Shown piece after piece: positions 50,481-58,603 of a stretch of 58,603 nucleotides of DNA. Position numbers and translations under genes: made by a program. Below the pieces are notes generated by a model. The model was not told the DNA's origin. It made no database searches and saw only the letters and a list, made by a program, of their open reading frames with translations. Origin of the DNA: Euryarchaeota archaeon UBA170 (GTDB lineage: Archaea; Thermoplasmatota; Poseidoniia; Poseidoniales; Thalassarchaeaceae); assembly GCA_002499345.1 (NCBI GenBank), contig DALF01000050.1, positions 14,923-73,525 of the forward strand. The letters run 5' to 3'. The stretch's first letter is position 1. Each line of letters starts with the position of its first letter.

Positions 50481-53400
50481 ATGCCGAGCCGGGAACGTCG
50501 TAATTCTTCAGTAAGTGCCACTGTTCTGGCCGTATTGCTAATTGTGACTAGTTTGTCTCCTTTATCTTTAGCTGAAGAGTTTGAGGATGAAGAAACACGC
50601 GGCTTTCTTAGCGATCTTAGTGAGTTCAATCCGGATCTCGACGGAAGGCAATATCTATTCTCCGAATCTCCCATTCCGATATACTCTGCAACAGGATTCC
50701 TAAAGTCACAATGGCGTTCAGCCGGTTATCCAGACTTGTCTTTGCCATTCTCGGAGTCTTATGTCAACTCTAGATCATCTACAAGGAGTTGTGAGAACGC
50801 CTGGAGCGTGGGAGATACTGATGATGTGACGACTGCAGGAGGGCCGATAGCGGCAACTGTGCAGAAGGTTTCCAGTAATTCGGCAATCTTTGTGGAAGAT
50901 GGCCAAGTTATACCTTCAACTACTCTAAACGATATTGCTTCAACTTGGGAGTCTACAATATTTCCCACTGTGACCAGCTATTTCGGTTCTGCTCCTGATG
51001 TAGATAGTACTTGTCAGATTGAGATAGTCATATTCTCAATAGATGGTGGTGGTGGAATAGGCGGTTATTTCGTCCCGGGCCTTTCATCGAGTAAGGAATC
51101 AGTGTTCATGGATATTGATGATCTAAGTTGGAGAAACACCATACTGGCCCATGAATTCCAGCACTTACTGCACAATGCAAGGGATCCTTTTGAGTACATC
51201 TGGATAGATGAAGGAGCTGCCGATATGGCCGCCTACCTGTGTTTCGGAGTTACGAGCTCCCTGACTGGCCATGCAAATGAATGGTCACAGAATTCCAATA
51301 TGAGCGTCAGGTGGTGGAATCAGAGGATAGCAGATTATGGCGCTGGTTTCCTGTTCTTGATGTATCTATCAGATAAGCTGGGAGGCGCTTCTGCCATTTC
51401 CACATTGGTCGCCGATTCCGATATCGGAGGGAAAGGAATAGAGGACTTGGCTTCTAATCCTCCTGCCGGCTCGACCCCGATTGGAACCACAATGAGTGAT
51501 ATTTTTGCCAATTTTACTCTCGCTGTATCGGTCGATAGTGGACAGGGAGCTTTTGGCTTCTCCAATCTTGACTTGAGCGCTGGCTGCACGGCGGCGTATG
51601 TTTGTAAGGCTCAGATGAGTGGTTTCAATGACCAGTGGATCAATTCATGGACAAGCCCTCTACAAGAATTGGAAGGATGGGGGATGAGGGCTTACAAGTT
51701 TAACCAAGGCTCTGGCGCTCCATTGAATATCATGGTTCAGCCTTCTGAATTCGGATTCGAGGGTGCTTTACTAGCTAAAGATAGCAGCACAGGAAGTTGG
51801 TCCATGAGTAGGATGAGGGTCGATCAGGTCACTGGCTCTGTAACGGGGCTTATCCATGATTTTGGATCGGATGTAGACGAGGTGTGGATGACGACTTGGT
51901 ATGAATCCACGGTTGATGACTGCGATTACAACTATGCTACTTGTGGAATTACCAGTGGTAGTTATCCCACCGCAACTGTGACTGTTCAAGCGATGCTAGT
52001 TACCGATCCTGCAGAAGTATCGATTGATTCGATCGATGATTTTGATAGAGATTCTGATGGATTGTCAGATAGTGTACAGGTTGACTTAGGAGTAGTTTCT
52101 AACTCGTTTTTTGAAATACTTGAGGTGACGGTGGATGCATTCTCGAACAACACACTTGTGGACAGTAAAGTTTTCTCTTTGACTGCAGGTAACAGTATTT
52201 CTACAGAAAAGAGTGTTTGGTTCACTCCTCCTTATTCCGGGCAGTGGACTTTCGGAGTAAGCATAAACGATGTTACATCTGAACTGGTGGACCAAGCTTT
52301 CTCCTTACCAATTGATTTGAGTAACATGAAGCCGGTTGCATCTATTTCTGTCTCTGTAAACTCAACCCAAACCTGGTTGCCAGTCAATATGTTTGGATCC
52401 GGCTATGATGCATGGGGATTTGGCATGGAGAATGGGACTTTCTCCAAGAACGAGACTCCCATAGCATACTATTGGGACCTAGGAGATAACGTCTCTTCAA
52501 CGCTAAAGAATCCTGTTCATCAGTATCTGGAGTCTGGCATTTACCCTGTCGTCCTTACGGTAATGGACCAAGGCGGTTACTTCTCCGAGCCTCAGACTTG
52601 GACCATTGTGGTCGAAGACACTAGTGATCCGATACCTGAAATTTCAGTAGAGGGGGTTGTAGTTTCAGAGGAGCTGGTTTTACTGACCAATCAGCAAGTA
52701 ATGTTTTCCGCCCTTGGGACCACAGACAACTTACCATTGGAAGAGTTGTACTTCGAGTGGAATTGGGGAGATGGAGAAATTGAGTCAGGAGTTGGACTCT
52801 TTGAGTCTAGCCATTCTTGGGTGGATGGGAGTGCTGAAGGAATTGTATACACCCTTTCCCTGCTGGTCAGTGATGGCATTCATGAAGTTGAGCACAGTAT
52901 TTTCATTAAGATTCTGAATAGAGTCCCTCAGCAGATTTACGATGCTCAGCTCCAGACATATACCCTTACTCCACTGACCCTTCCCTCTGTTTTTACAGAT
53001 AGTGATGGGATGATCGTGGAATATGAATGGTCTTTCGAGGAAGGAGTCAATCTCGAGGGAGGGGGCATGACTATGACCTCAGATTACTCTCAGATCTCGT
53101 CTGATGCGGCCAATCCAATCGTGGGATGGTTGACACCTGGACTGAAAAATATCAGCCTTACAGTCACTGACGATGATGGGAACTCATCATTCGCAGTACT
53201 ACAAGTCAATGTGATTAATCAGAGGCCTGTTGCTGTTTTCTCGAGACCTAGTGATGGAAATGTGGAAACCACATACACCTTCACTAGCTACTCTTTCGAT
53301 CCCGATGGAGACTCATCCCAGTTGTCCACATTTTGGACAATATCTGATTTAGAAGATCCTATTGAAAATGTCTCTTCAGTAAGCCACACATTCATGAGCC

Positions 53401-54584
53401 CGGGACTCTACACGGTGACCCTCACCGTTACAGATGTGCTCGGACTAGAGTCGGCCCAGAAGTCATTCACTTTGAGAATAGAAAATCCTCTTCCTGTTCC
53501 AGACATAGATTTCTCTTGCCCTAGTGTCAATGATAGCATACTTGAAAGAGAGCCTGTCGAGGGAGAGCAAGTAGTTTGGCAGATTCCTCAGACAGAAGCG
53601 GGCGGTGCATTCATATCTCCGGGCAGTCTTATGAAATTTGACGGATCTGGAAGCTATGACTCTGACCCCGCTTTCATTGGCAGAGCTTCTACAGACTCCA
53701 ATAGTGAGGATTGGAATGGAATTACAAGATGGATTTGGGATTTCGGTGACGCCACTCCTCAAGTTGAAGGGGCAGTGGTTTGGCATCAATATTCGATTCC
53801 TGGGACCTACTCTGTGACCCTGACAGTTGTGGATGGTTTTGAGGGAGGGGAGACCAACTCGACATACATCCTTGTCATTGTTTCCAAATCCCCTGAAATT
53901 CTGACTACCGCCCCTGTTTCATCCGATTATGTCAATATTGGCGACCCAGTCTCACTGAATTACAGTGTCTTCGATCAGGATCTAGAAGACGGCCTTGTTG
54001 CATGGATGGACATTGACTCGTCCGTAGACACAGATGGAGACGGGGATCCTACAAATGACAACGATAGATCGCTATCTGGGGATTTGATTGTCAGGTGGGA
54101 CCTAGATGCTAGTATCGATTCAGATGGAGACGGAGATTACAGGAACGACTGGGACTGGAACCCGCAGAATTGGAATGAAGAGGGCGAAATTGGGATAACT
54201 ATGCAGGTATGTGATGCTGTAAACGTGTGTGTCGATAGGGATTATGTGATCACAGTATTATCTACTGAGGACGAATATGTACCCAAGTCGCTCTCTGATT
54301 TAACTTGGGAGGACATAGTTCCCAACAAGGAGAGTGGTGGACTGCTGGCTCTTGTCGGACTCGTCCTCGTTCTAGGCTGGATCATAATGAGGCAAAAAGA
54401 TGAAGAGGAGCTTGATGCCGATGAAATGATGGAGACCTATGATGTCGATGAAGTTGAGGCTGATGGAGGATTGCCCGGCATGGATCAGCACAAGCCACCG
54501 CCTCAGCCAAAGTACCTGTCTCAAGAAGAGCGACGTGATTCTGATTCCGGTTATGTACGCCCGATTAGAACAAGGAGGCGTTGA
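50481..54584 (+). CDS. Anchored HExxH metalloprotease-like protein with PKD repeats
   Basis: The protein has 1367 residues from the ATG at 50481, preceded by GGAG (a GTG at 50472 is possible). After a signal peptide comes a metallopeptidase-like domain with LAHEFQHLLH (His224, Glu225, His228) and a candidate third ligand Glu244 in WIDEGAADMA, a gluzincin spacing reminiscent of hyicolysin-type M30 enzymes. Several PKD/Ig-like repeats follow (e.g. YYWDLGDNVSSTLKNPVHQY and DDDGNSSFAVLQVNVINQRP) and an Asp-rich segment with DxDGDG motifs. One membrane helix (LLALVGLVLVLGWIIM) precedes an acidic then basic cytosolic tail. It is probably a tethered protease. Confidence 0.9.
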   Translation: MPSRERRNSSVSATVLAVLLIVTSLSPLSLAEEFEDEETRGFLSDLSEFNPDLDGRQYLFSESPIPIYSATGFLKSQWRSAGYPDLSLPFSESYVNSRSSTRSCENAWSVGDTDDVTTAGGPIAATVQKVSSNSAIFVEDGQVIPSTTLNDIASTWESTIFPTVTSYFGSAPDVDSTCQIEIVIFSIDGGGGIGGYFVPGLSSSKESVFMDIDDLSWRNTILAHEFQHLLHNARDPFEYIWIDEGAADMAAYLCFGVTSSLTGHANEWSQNSNMSVRWWNQRIADYGAGFLFLMYLSDKLGGASAISTLVADSDIGGKGIEDLASNPPAGSTPIGTTMSDIFANFTLAVSVDSGQGAFGFSNLDLSAGCTAAYVCKAQMSGFNDQWINSWTSPLQELEGWGMRAYKFNQGSGAPLNIMVQPSEFGFEGALLAKDSSTGSWSMSRMRVDQVTGSVTGLIHDFGSDVDEVWMTTWYESTVDDCDYNYATCGITSGSYPTATVTVQAMLVTDPAEVSIDSIDDFDRDSDGLSDSVQVDLGVVSNSFFEILEVTVDAFSNNTLVDSKVFSLTAGNSISTEKSVWFTPPYSGQWTFGVSINDVTSELVDQAFSLPIDLSNMKPVASISVSVNSTQTWLPVNMFGSGYDAWGFGMENGTFSKNETPIAYYWDLGDNVSSTLKNPVHQYLESGIYPVVLTVMDQGGYFSEPQTWTIVVEDTSDPIPEISVEGVVVSEELVLLTNQQVMFSALGTTDNLPLEELYFEWNWGDGEIESGVGLFESSHSWVDGSAEGIVYTLSLLVSDGIHEVEHSIFIKILNRVPQQIYDAQLQTYTLTPLTLPSVFTDSDGMIVEYEWSFEEGVNLEGGGMTMTSDYSQISSDAANPIVGWLTPGLKNISLTVTDDDGNSSFAVLQVNVINQRPVAVFSRPSDGNVETTYTFTSYSFDPDGDSSQLSTFWTISDLEDPIENVSSVSHTFMSPGLYTVTLTVTDVLGLESAQKSFTLRIENPLPVPDIDFSCPSVNDSILEREPVEGEQVVWQIPQTEAGGAFISPGSLMKFDGSGSYDSDPAFIGRASTDSNSEDWNGITRWIWDFGDATPQVEGAVVWHQYSIPGTYSVTLTVVDGFEGGETNSTYILVIVSKSPEILTTAPVSSDYVNIGDPVSLNYSVFDQDLEDGLVAWMDIDSSVDTDGDGDPTNDNDRSLSGDLIVRWDLDASIDSDGDGDYRNDWDWNPQNWNEEGEIGITMQVCDAVNVCVDRDYVITVLSTEDEYVPKSLSDLTWEDIVPNKESGGLLALVGLVLVLGWIIMRQKDEEELDADEMMETYDVDEVEADGGLPGMDQHKPPPQPKYLSQEERRDSDSGYVRPIRTRRR

Positions 54585-54585
54585 A

Positions 54586-55467
54586 GTGAACCTTGTAAAG
54601 AGACGTAAAATTCTGTCTTTTTTGGTCAATCTTTCATTGGTATTTCCAGCTTCTTTTTTCGCTTTAATGATACTATTCTCCCCAGTTTCCTCTGCACAAT
54701 CTACTGGCTCGTGTGATGTTCCAGCAGTGAATAACCCAACTACATCAGATAGTATTTCTTTGGAGTCTGTGGAGGATCCTTTCTGGAGTGATGACAGTCC
54801 TCTCTATGACTTGACATCTGATGTCTTTGTAGACTTCACTGTTGACAATGATAGTGCGACTTCGGTATCTATGAAGCTAGTCCCCGGATACATGTATACG
54901 TTTTGCATAAGTATAACCAGCAATCAAGAGGATCCTCCTGTGAACCCCAGCTCTGATATCTATCTAATGACTGAGCCAAACTGGGACAGGTATGTCATCG
55001 ATTATGAAATGAGGGAGGGGAATGGCTTCTTTGAAGCATTTGACGAGCTTCCCGTGGAATGGAGAGATATTGATGACTGGCTTCCTTTCAGAGATGTTCA
55101 CGCGTATGAAGATACTACGTATGTTGAATTCTCGGTCGCTATTGACTCCTCTGGATCGGGTTTCTTTGGCGGTGGTGATATCCCCTACTACCTAGTAATA
55201 GATGGATGGGAAAATAGAAGGCACACTAATACTGAAGCTAGCGGCGGGGATATCGATGTTGAGGTCCTGATAGATGTCGAAGAAAGACTGAATATCCCCA
55301 AATTCACCGCTACCCTTCTAGTCGGCTCATTACCGCTTGCTTGCATAATAATGCCAATGATCATCCATATGAGATACATGGCCACTGGCAGAGAAAATGT
55401 CGAAGGCGAAGAAAGACGCGAGCTTCCTTACCTTGACAGTGAAAACAGAAATTCTCAAGACACCTAG
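54586..55467 (+). CDS. Anchored envelope protein of unknown function
   Basis: The protein has 293 residues from the GTG at 54586, one base after the upstream stop, with a strong AAGGAGG eight bases before it; an upstream in-frame extension would lie inside the preceding gene. A signal peptide (KILSFLVNLSLVFPASFFAL...SSAQS) is followed by a beta-rich extracellular part with acidic patches (SVEDPFWSDDSPLYDLTSDV) and a C-terminal helix (LLVGSLPLACIIMPMIIH). No family recognised. Translation coupling to the HExxH protein suggests a partner role. It is convergent with aroD; the stops share CTAG. Confidence 0.8.
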   Translation: MNLVKRRKILSFLVNLSLVFPASFFALMILFSPVSSAQSTGSCDVPAVNNPTTSDSISLESVEDPFWSDDSPLYDLTSDVFVDFTVDNDSATSVSMKLVPGYMYTFCISITSNQEDPPVNPSSDIYLMTEPNWDRYVIDYEMREGNGFFEAFDELPVEWRDIDDWLPFRDVHAYEDTTYVEFSVAIDSSGSGFFGGGDIPYYLVIDGWENRRHTNTEASGGDIDVEVLIDVEERLNIPKFTATLLVGSLPLACIIMPMIIHMRYMATGRENVEGEERRELPYLDSENRNSQDT

Positions 55468-56258
55468 ACGTAACCCAAAAGTTTCCATGCAGTAGCTAAA
55501 TCGGATACATTTATTTTTCCAGAATGGGATAAGTGCCAGCCCGTCTGCATTGTCGAATATACAACATTCTGATTCAGAAGAGGAGCATGAATTCTTACCC
55601 AGTCCCCTCCAGAACCAATTCCCATCAAGGATGTCTTTATGCTGGAATCCCTTAATTCCCATGCGGCTTCGAATATTCTCAGGGCCCCCTCTGAGCCAGA
55701 AATCGGATAGCAAATCTTCACCATGTCCCCATGGCTAGTGTAGTCCTCGATTTCGGAAATTATTTCCTTTGCAGGAGGCGGGGCCTCTTCGGAATGGTGT
55801 GAGGCTATCACCTGTGTCTTGCCCTTTGCTATTTTCATCAATGATTCCCTATCCTTGACGGAAATATCTACCTCTAAATCTACCCAGCTAACCTCACTCT
55901 CTATTGCGGTTCTGAGGACTTCTATCCTACTTGCCTCATCCCCTGGATAGTTACCTCCCTGTCTTTGCGACCTGCATGTCAATATTACTGGAAGTTCTAT
56001 TCCTTGCTTGAATGAGGATAATGCCGAATCGAGATCTATTGACTCTAAGGGAAGTACCTCGTACTCAACTTCTATCTTAGCCCTTCTTCTTGGATCTGCT
56101 TCTTCTTCTGGGTTTTCTATTTCCAGTTCTTTAACCCAAAGATTATCCAGCCTTACTTCGACTAAATCTGCCCCTGCCGCCATCGCCAGAGTGGCATCTT
56201 TGAGCATCTCATCCACAGTGTGGCCACTTAGTACAACGCATACCTGTGGCACCTCCAT
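55464..56258 (-). CDS. aroD: 3-dehydroquinate dehydratase, type I
   Basis: 264 residues from the ATG at 56256-56258 (MEVPQVCVVLSG); an ATG at 56312 would add 18 non-conserved residues. Family marks are the EVRLD strand (34-38), VILTCRSQRQGGNYPGDE, the catalytic His155 region IASHHSEE, and the Schiff-base Lys181 in MVKICYPISG. It dehydrates 3-dehydroquinate to 3-dehydroshikimate in the shikimate pathway. An insertion of about 20 residues (NPEEEADPRRRAKIEVE) after the first strands is unusual. It is divergent from gyrB. Confidence 0.92.
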   Translation of the reverse strand: MEVPQVCVVLSGHTVDEMLKDATLAMAAGADLVEVRLDNLWVKELEIENPEEEADPRRRAKIEVEYEVLPLESIDLDSALSSFKQGIELPVILTCRSQRQGGNYPGDEASRIEVLRTAIESEVSWVDLEVDISVKDRESLMKIAKGKTQVIASHHSEEAPPPAKEIISEIEDYTSHGDMVKICYPISGSEGALRIFEAAWELRDSSIKTSLMGIGSGGDWVRIHAPLLNQNVVYSTMQTGWHLSHSGKINVSDLATAWKLLGYV

Positions 56259-56651
56259 ATACTGCTTCGACCATAGGATTCTGTTTAATCGTGTCGTGTC
56301 AGCATGAGTCATATTTTTTTCAACTCGAGAGGGTCGTAACCCACAATTTACTAGTCTCGTCAAAGATCGGTATTGGTAGGTTTGAATCTGAAACATGTTC
56401 TATTATGGATAAAAAAACCATCCTCCAATACGTCTCGTACGCCTCATCTGATGAACGAGAATAGTAGACTATCACAGAATAGTAACTATCTAGAAGGACG
56501 GTAATATACTTTTTTCCCGGGCGGAATAAACTAGTGAAATTGAACGATATTGAAGAATATATTAGCAGAGTTGAATAACCACCTGCCATCAGATTATAGC
56601 ATTATAATTGAGGGTTCCATAGGAACCCTCAAGGAATTTGGGTTGATTATT
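56259..56651. promoter_or_regulatory. Divergent aroD-gyrB promoter region
   Basis: A 393-base AT-rich stretch without a convincing gene. TATA-like sequences occur at about 56501-56515 (GTAATATACTTTTTT) and 56601-56609 (ATTATAATT) for gyrB. On the other strand GTTTTTTTATCC (about 56411-56422) could serve aroD. An 11-base inverted repeat sits at 56608-56632. The gyrB frame stays open back to a TTG at 56550, but nothing before the GTG at 56652 resembles GyrB. Confidence 0.5.
56608..56632. repeat. Perfect 11-base inverted repeat upstream of gyrB
   Basis: TTGAGGGTTCC-ATA-GGAACCCTCAA, a perfect stem of 11 base pairs with a three-base loop, ends 19 bases before the GTG start of gyrB. It directly follows a TATA-like ATTATAATT, so if that element is the promoter, the repeat would cover the transcription start. 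No T-run follows. An operator or a leader RNA hairpin is likely. Confidence 0.7.
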
Positions 56652-58601
56652 GTGACAGATGACTATGATGCTGGTAGCATACAGGTCCTTGAGGGACTAG
56701 AAGCAGTTAGAAAAAGACCAGGGATGTACCTTGGAGACCCCCATGATGGTTCTGCACTTCATCACTGTATCTGGGAGGTTGTCGATAACTCCGTCGATGA
56801 GCATCTTGCAGGCCATACTGATTCAATCGACATTACGCTTCACCAGGGGGGTTCACTTTCAGTAAGAGATTATGGAAGAGGCATCCCGGTTGGTATCCAT
56901 GAAGAATTTGGAATATCGGCGGCCGAAGTGATAATGACAAAATTACACGCCGGGGGGAAATTCGATAATAGCTCTTACAAAGTATCCGGTGGACTCCATG
57001 GTGTCGGTGTTTCTGCGGTCAACGCGGTATCGGAATGGATGGAAATGACCATTCACAGAGATGGTATCATCTATTTCCAAAGATATGAAGCTGGGGTTCC
57101 AGTTGATGCATTGAAAGAAATTGGGACATGCGACGATACGGGTACAAAAATTTCATTCCGACCAGATCTATCGATATTCACGGATATTACAGAGTTTGAC
57201 TTTCAGGAAGTAGATACCCGAATAGGGGAAACTGCTTTCCTTAATGCGGGATTAAAGATTACGATTAATGATGAGAGGGAGGAGTCCGTGCATGTATCTG
57301 AGCACTTGTATGAGGGGGGGCTCTCAGAATACGTCAGTCAACTGAACGAACGGAGAGAGGTCCTACATTCGGATGTAATCAAGATTAAAGGAGATAAGGA
57401 AATTGAGAAGGGAAATGTGGAGGTAGAGCTGGCCCTGCAGTGGTCTGATGCTTTCAGTGAGTCGATTCGTTGCTATACCAATATCATAAGAAACAAGGAT
57501 GGAGGGACTCATATGTCTGGCTTGCGTACGGCCCTTACTAGTTCTGTCAACTCATATGCAAAGAAAAAGAAATTACTCAAGGGAGATGCTCTCTCGGGAG
57601 ATGATGTCAGAGAAGGCCTGGCCGCAGTGGTTAGTGTAAAGCATCCTGATCCCTCTTTCTCATCTCAAACAAAGGATAAGCTTGTGAGCAGTGAGGTGAC
57701 CGGTATAGTTCAGACTATCGTCTATGACAAACTGGGAGAATTCTTTGAAGAAAATCCATCTGTTGCAAGACAGATTGTCGAAAAGGCTCTTCTAGCTTCT
57801 AAAGCTAGAGAAGCGGCAAGAAAGGCCAGGGATCTGACTCGGAGGAAGGGCGTCCTAGAGGGAGGAGGGCTCCCGGGGAAGCTTGCGGACTGTCAGTCGA
57901 GAGACCCCAGCGAGTGCGAAGTATACCTCGTAGAAGGGGACTCTGCAGGGGGTTCGGCGAAGACAGGCAGGGACCGTAGGATACAAGCAATACTCCCCCT
58001 AAGAGGCAAGATACTGAATGTGGAGAGGCAGAAGCATAATGCGGCAAAGGTGTTTCAGAATCAGGAAATCCAGACTATGATACGTGCTCTTGGAGCTGGT
58101 GTTGGCAATAATGGTGAAGAAGATGGTGCATTCGATGCTAGTAAACTACGATATTCGAAAATAATAATCATGTGTGATGCAGATATTGACGGTGCGCACA
58201 TTAGAACACTGATGTTGACCTTCCTATGGAGATTCATGAGGCCCGCCATAGAAGAGGGGCATGTATACATCGCTCAACCCCCTCTGTATCAATTATCCAA
58301 AGGAAGAGTGAGTAGATATGTATTTTCGGATGAAGAAAGAGACAAAGTAATGTTAGAACTGCAAGGAGATAACCCTAATGCAAAAATTGGCATACAGAGA
58401 TACAAGGGACTGGGCGAGATGAATCCTGATCAACTCTGGGAAACCACAATGAATCCTGAAACTAGGACGATGCTGAAAGTAACAGTCCAAAATGCCGAGG
58501 AAACCGATAGGCTGTTTGAGATATTAATGGGAGAAGATGTCCCCGATCGTAGGGCATTTATAGAAAAATATGCTAAGGAGGTGACAAATCTTGACATCTG
58601 A
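56652..58601 (+). CDS. gyrB: DNA gyrase subunit B
   Basis: 649 residues from the GTG at 56652, which gives the family start DDYDAGSIQVLEGLEAVRKR. GHKL ATPase motifs (VVDNSVDEHLAG, DYGRGIPVGIHEE, GGLHGVGVSAVNAVS), the transducer domain, and the TOPRIM domain (EGDSAGGSAKTGRDR, IMCDADIDGAHIRTL) are complete. The C-terminal IQRYKGLGEMNPDQLW is typical. With GyrA it introduces negative supercoils. Gyrase in euryarchaea of this group is thought to have come from bacteria. It is followed by what looks like the gyrA start, overlapping by 11 bases. Confidence 0.97.
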   Translation: MTDDYDAGSIQVLEGLEAVRKRPGMYLGDPHDGSALHHCIWEVVDNSVDEHLAGHTDSIDITLHQGGSLSVRDYGRGIPVGIHEEFGISAAEVIMTKLHAGGKFDNSSYKVSGGLHGVGVSAVNAVSEWMEMTIHRDGIIYFQRYEAGVPVDALKEIGTCDDTGTKISFRPDLSIFTDITEFDFQEVDTRIGETAFLNAGLKITINDEREESVHVSEHLYEGGLSEYVSQLNERREVLHSDVIKIKGDKEIEKGNVEVELALQWSDAFSESIRCYTNIIRNKDGGTHMSGLRTALTSSVNSYAKKKKLLKGDALSGDDVREGLAAVVSVKHPDPSFSSQTKDKLVSSEVTGIVQTIVYDKLGEFFEENPSVARQIVEKALLASKAREAARKARDLTRRKGVLEGGGLPGKLADCQSRDPSECEVYLVEGDSAGGSAKTGRDRRIQAILPLRGKILNVERQKHNAAKVFQNQEIQTMIRALGAGVGNNGEEDGAFDASKLRYSKIIIMCDADIDGAHIRTLMLTFLWRFMRPAIEEGHVYIAQPPLYQLSKGRVSRYVFSDEERDKVMLELQGDNPNAKIGIQRYKGLGEMNPDQLWETTMNPETRTMLKVTVQNAEETDRLFEILMGEDVPDRRAFIEKYAKEVTNLDI

Positions 58602-58603
58602 AG
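58591..58603 (+). CDS. Probable start of gyrA (first four codons only)
   Basis: A TTG at 58591 overlaps the end of gyrB and is preceded, at nine bases, by AAGGAGG (58575-58581), a very strong ribosome-binding site. The visible codons read Met-Thr-Ser-Glu. gyrA commonly follows gyrB, so it is the expected gene, but only 13 bases are visible and identity cannot be confirmed. Confidence 0.45.

Noticed and set aside
56550..56651. GyrB start at the TTG at 56550
   Set aside because: The extra 34 residues are not GyrB-like and would run through the perfect inverted repeat; the GTG at 56652 gives the normal N-terminus.
1..58603. Mobile elements, integrases, phage or toxin-antitoxin genes
   Set aside because: None of the coding regions resembles a transposase, integrase, phage structural or toxin family, and no terminal inverted repeats or target duplications were noticed.

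Overview
The window reads as a gene-dense, streamlined chromosome segment of a marine euryarchaeon, most likely Marine Group II (Candidatus Poseidoniales, Thermoplasmatota). Archaeal information-processing genes are present: eL40, NMD3, a membrane-bound LonB, an archaeal-type TrmI, a Csl4 exosome subunit and a UPF0147 protein. They sit beside bacterial-type genes typical of this group: gyrase B, FabH, a CcmABCD heme-export set, SufBCD and RmuC. Several very large secreted, membrane-anchored proteins are also encoded. I found no rRNA, tRNA, CRISPR array, transposase or phage gene. Assignment to the group is inference from gene content.

Layout. 1-9662 is mostly minus strand: the 5' part of a pyrroline-5-carboxylate dehydrogenase, two small unknown proteins, purA, eL40 (plus strand), UPF0147, isoaspartyl peptidase, LonB and a 1059-residue surface protein with a CGPC thioredoxin-like head. 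9768-19193 is one plus-strand run: trmI-aspS, then seven tightly packed metabolic genes (flavin reductase, formyltransferase-like, atypical SDR, luciferase-like monooxygenase, type II asparaginase, semialdehyde dehydrogenase, FabH-like). 19190-24400 (minus) encodes a mosaic surface protein of about 1736 residues. 24537-29457 (minus) holds a radical SAM protein, a Csl4-RRM fusion, a METTL5-like methylase and aspartate-semialdehyde dehydrogenase.

29544-31163 (plus) holds RmuC and an M23 peptidase. 31157-35658 (minus) holds a sugar-phosphate isomerase, NMD3 and the heme-export genes ccmD, ccmC and a ccmA-ccmB fusion. 35736-42229 (plus) holds a rhomboid protease, a giant subtilase and Maf. NifU-like and SufCBD occupy 42222-46109. 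The rest comprises a DUF2085 membrane protein, thymidylate kinase with a long C-terminal extension, two envelope proteins (one a glutamine-cyclotransferase-like propeller), a 1367-residue HExxH/PKD surface protein, an unknown anchored protein, aroD, gyrB and the first codons of a probable gyrA.

How it fits together. The secreted proteins (subtilase, HExxH protein, cyclotransferase-like protein, adhesin-like mosaics) suit a heterotroph that digests proteins and polymers. The seven-gene metabolic run looks like an uncharacterised catabolic route that starts with a reduced-flavin monooxygenase and ends with a semialdehyde dehydrogenase. Convergent gene pairs share or abut their stop codons, so there is almost no room for terminators between them.
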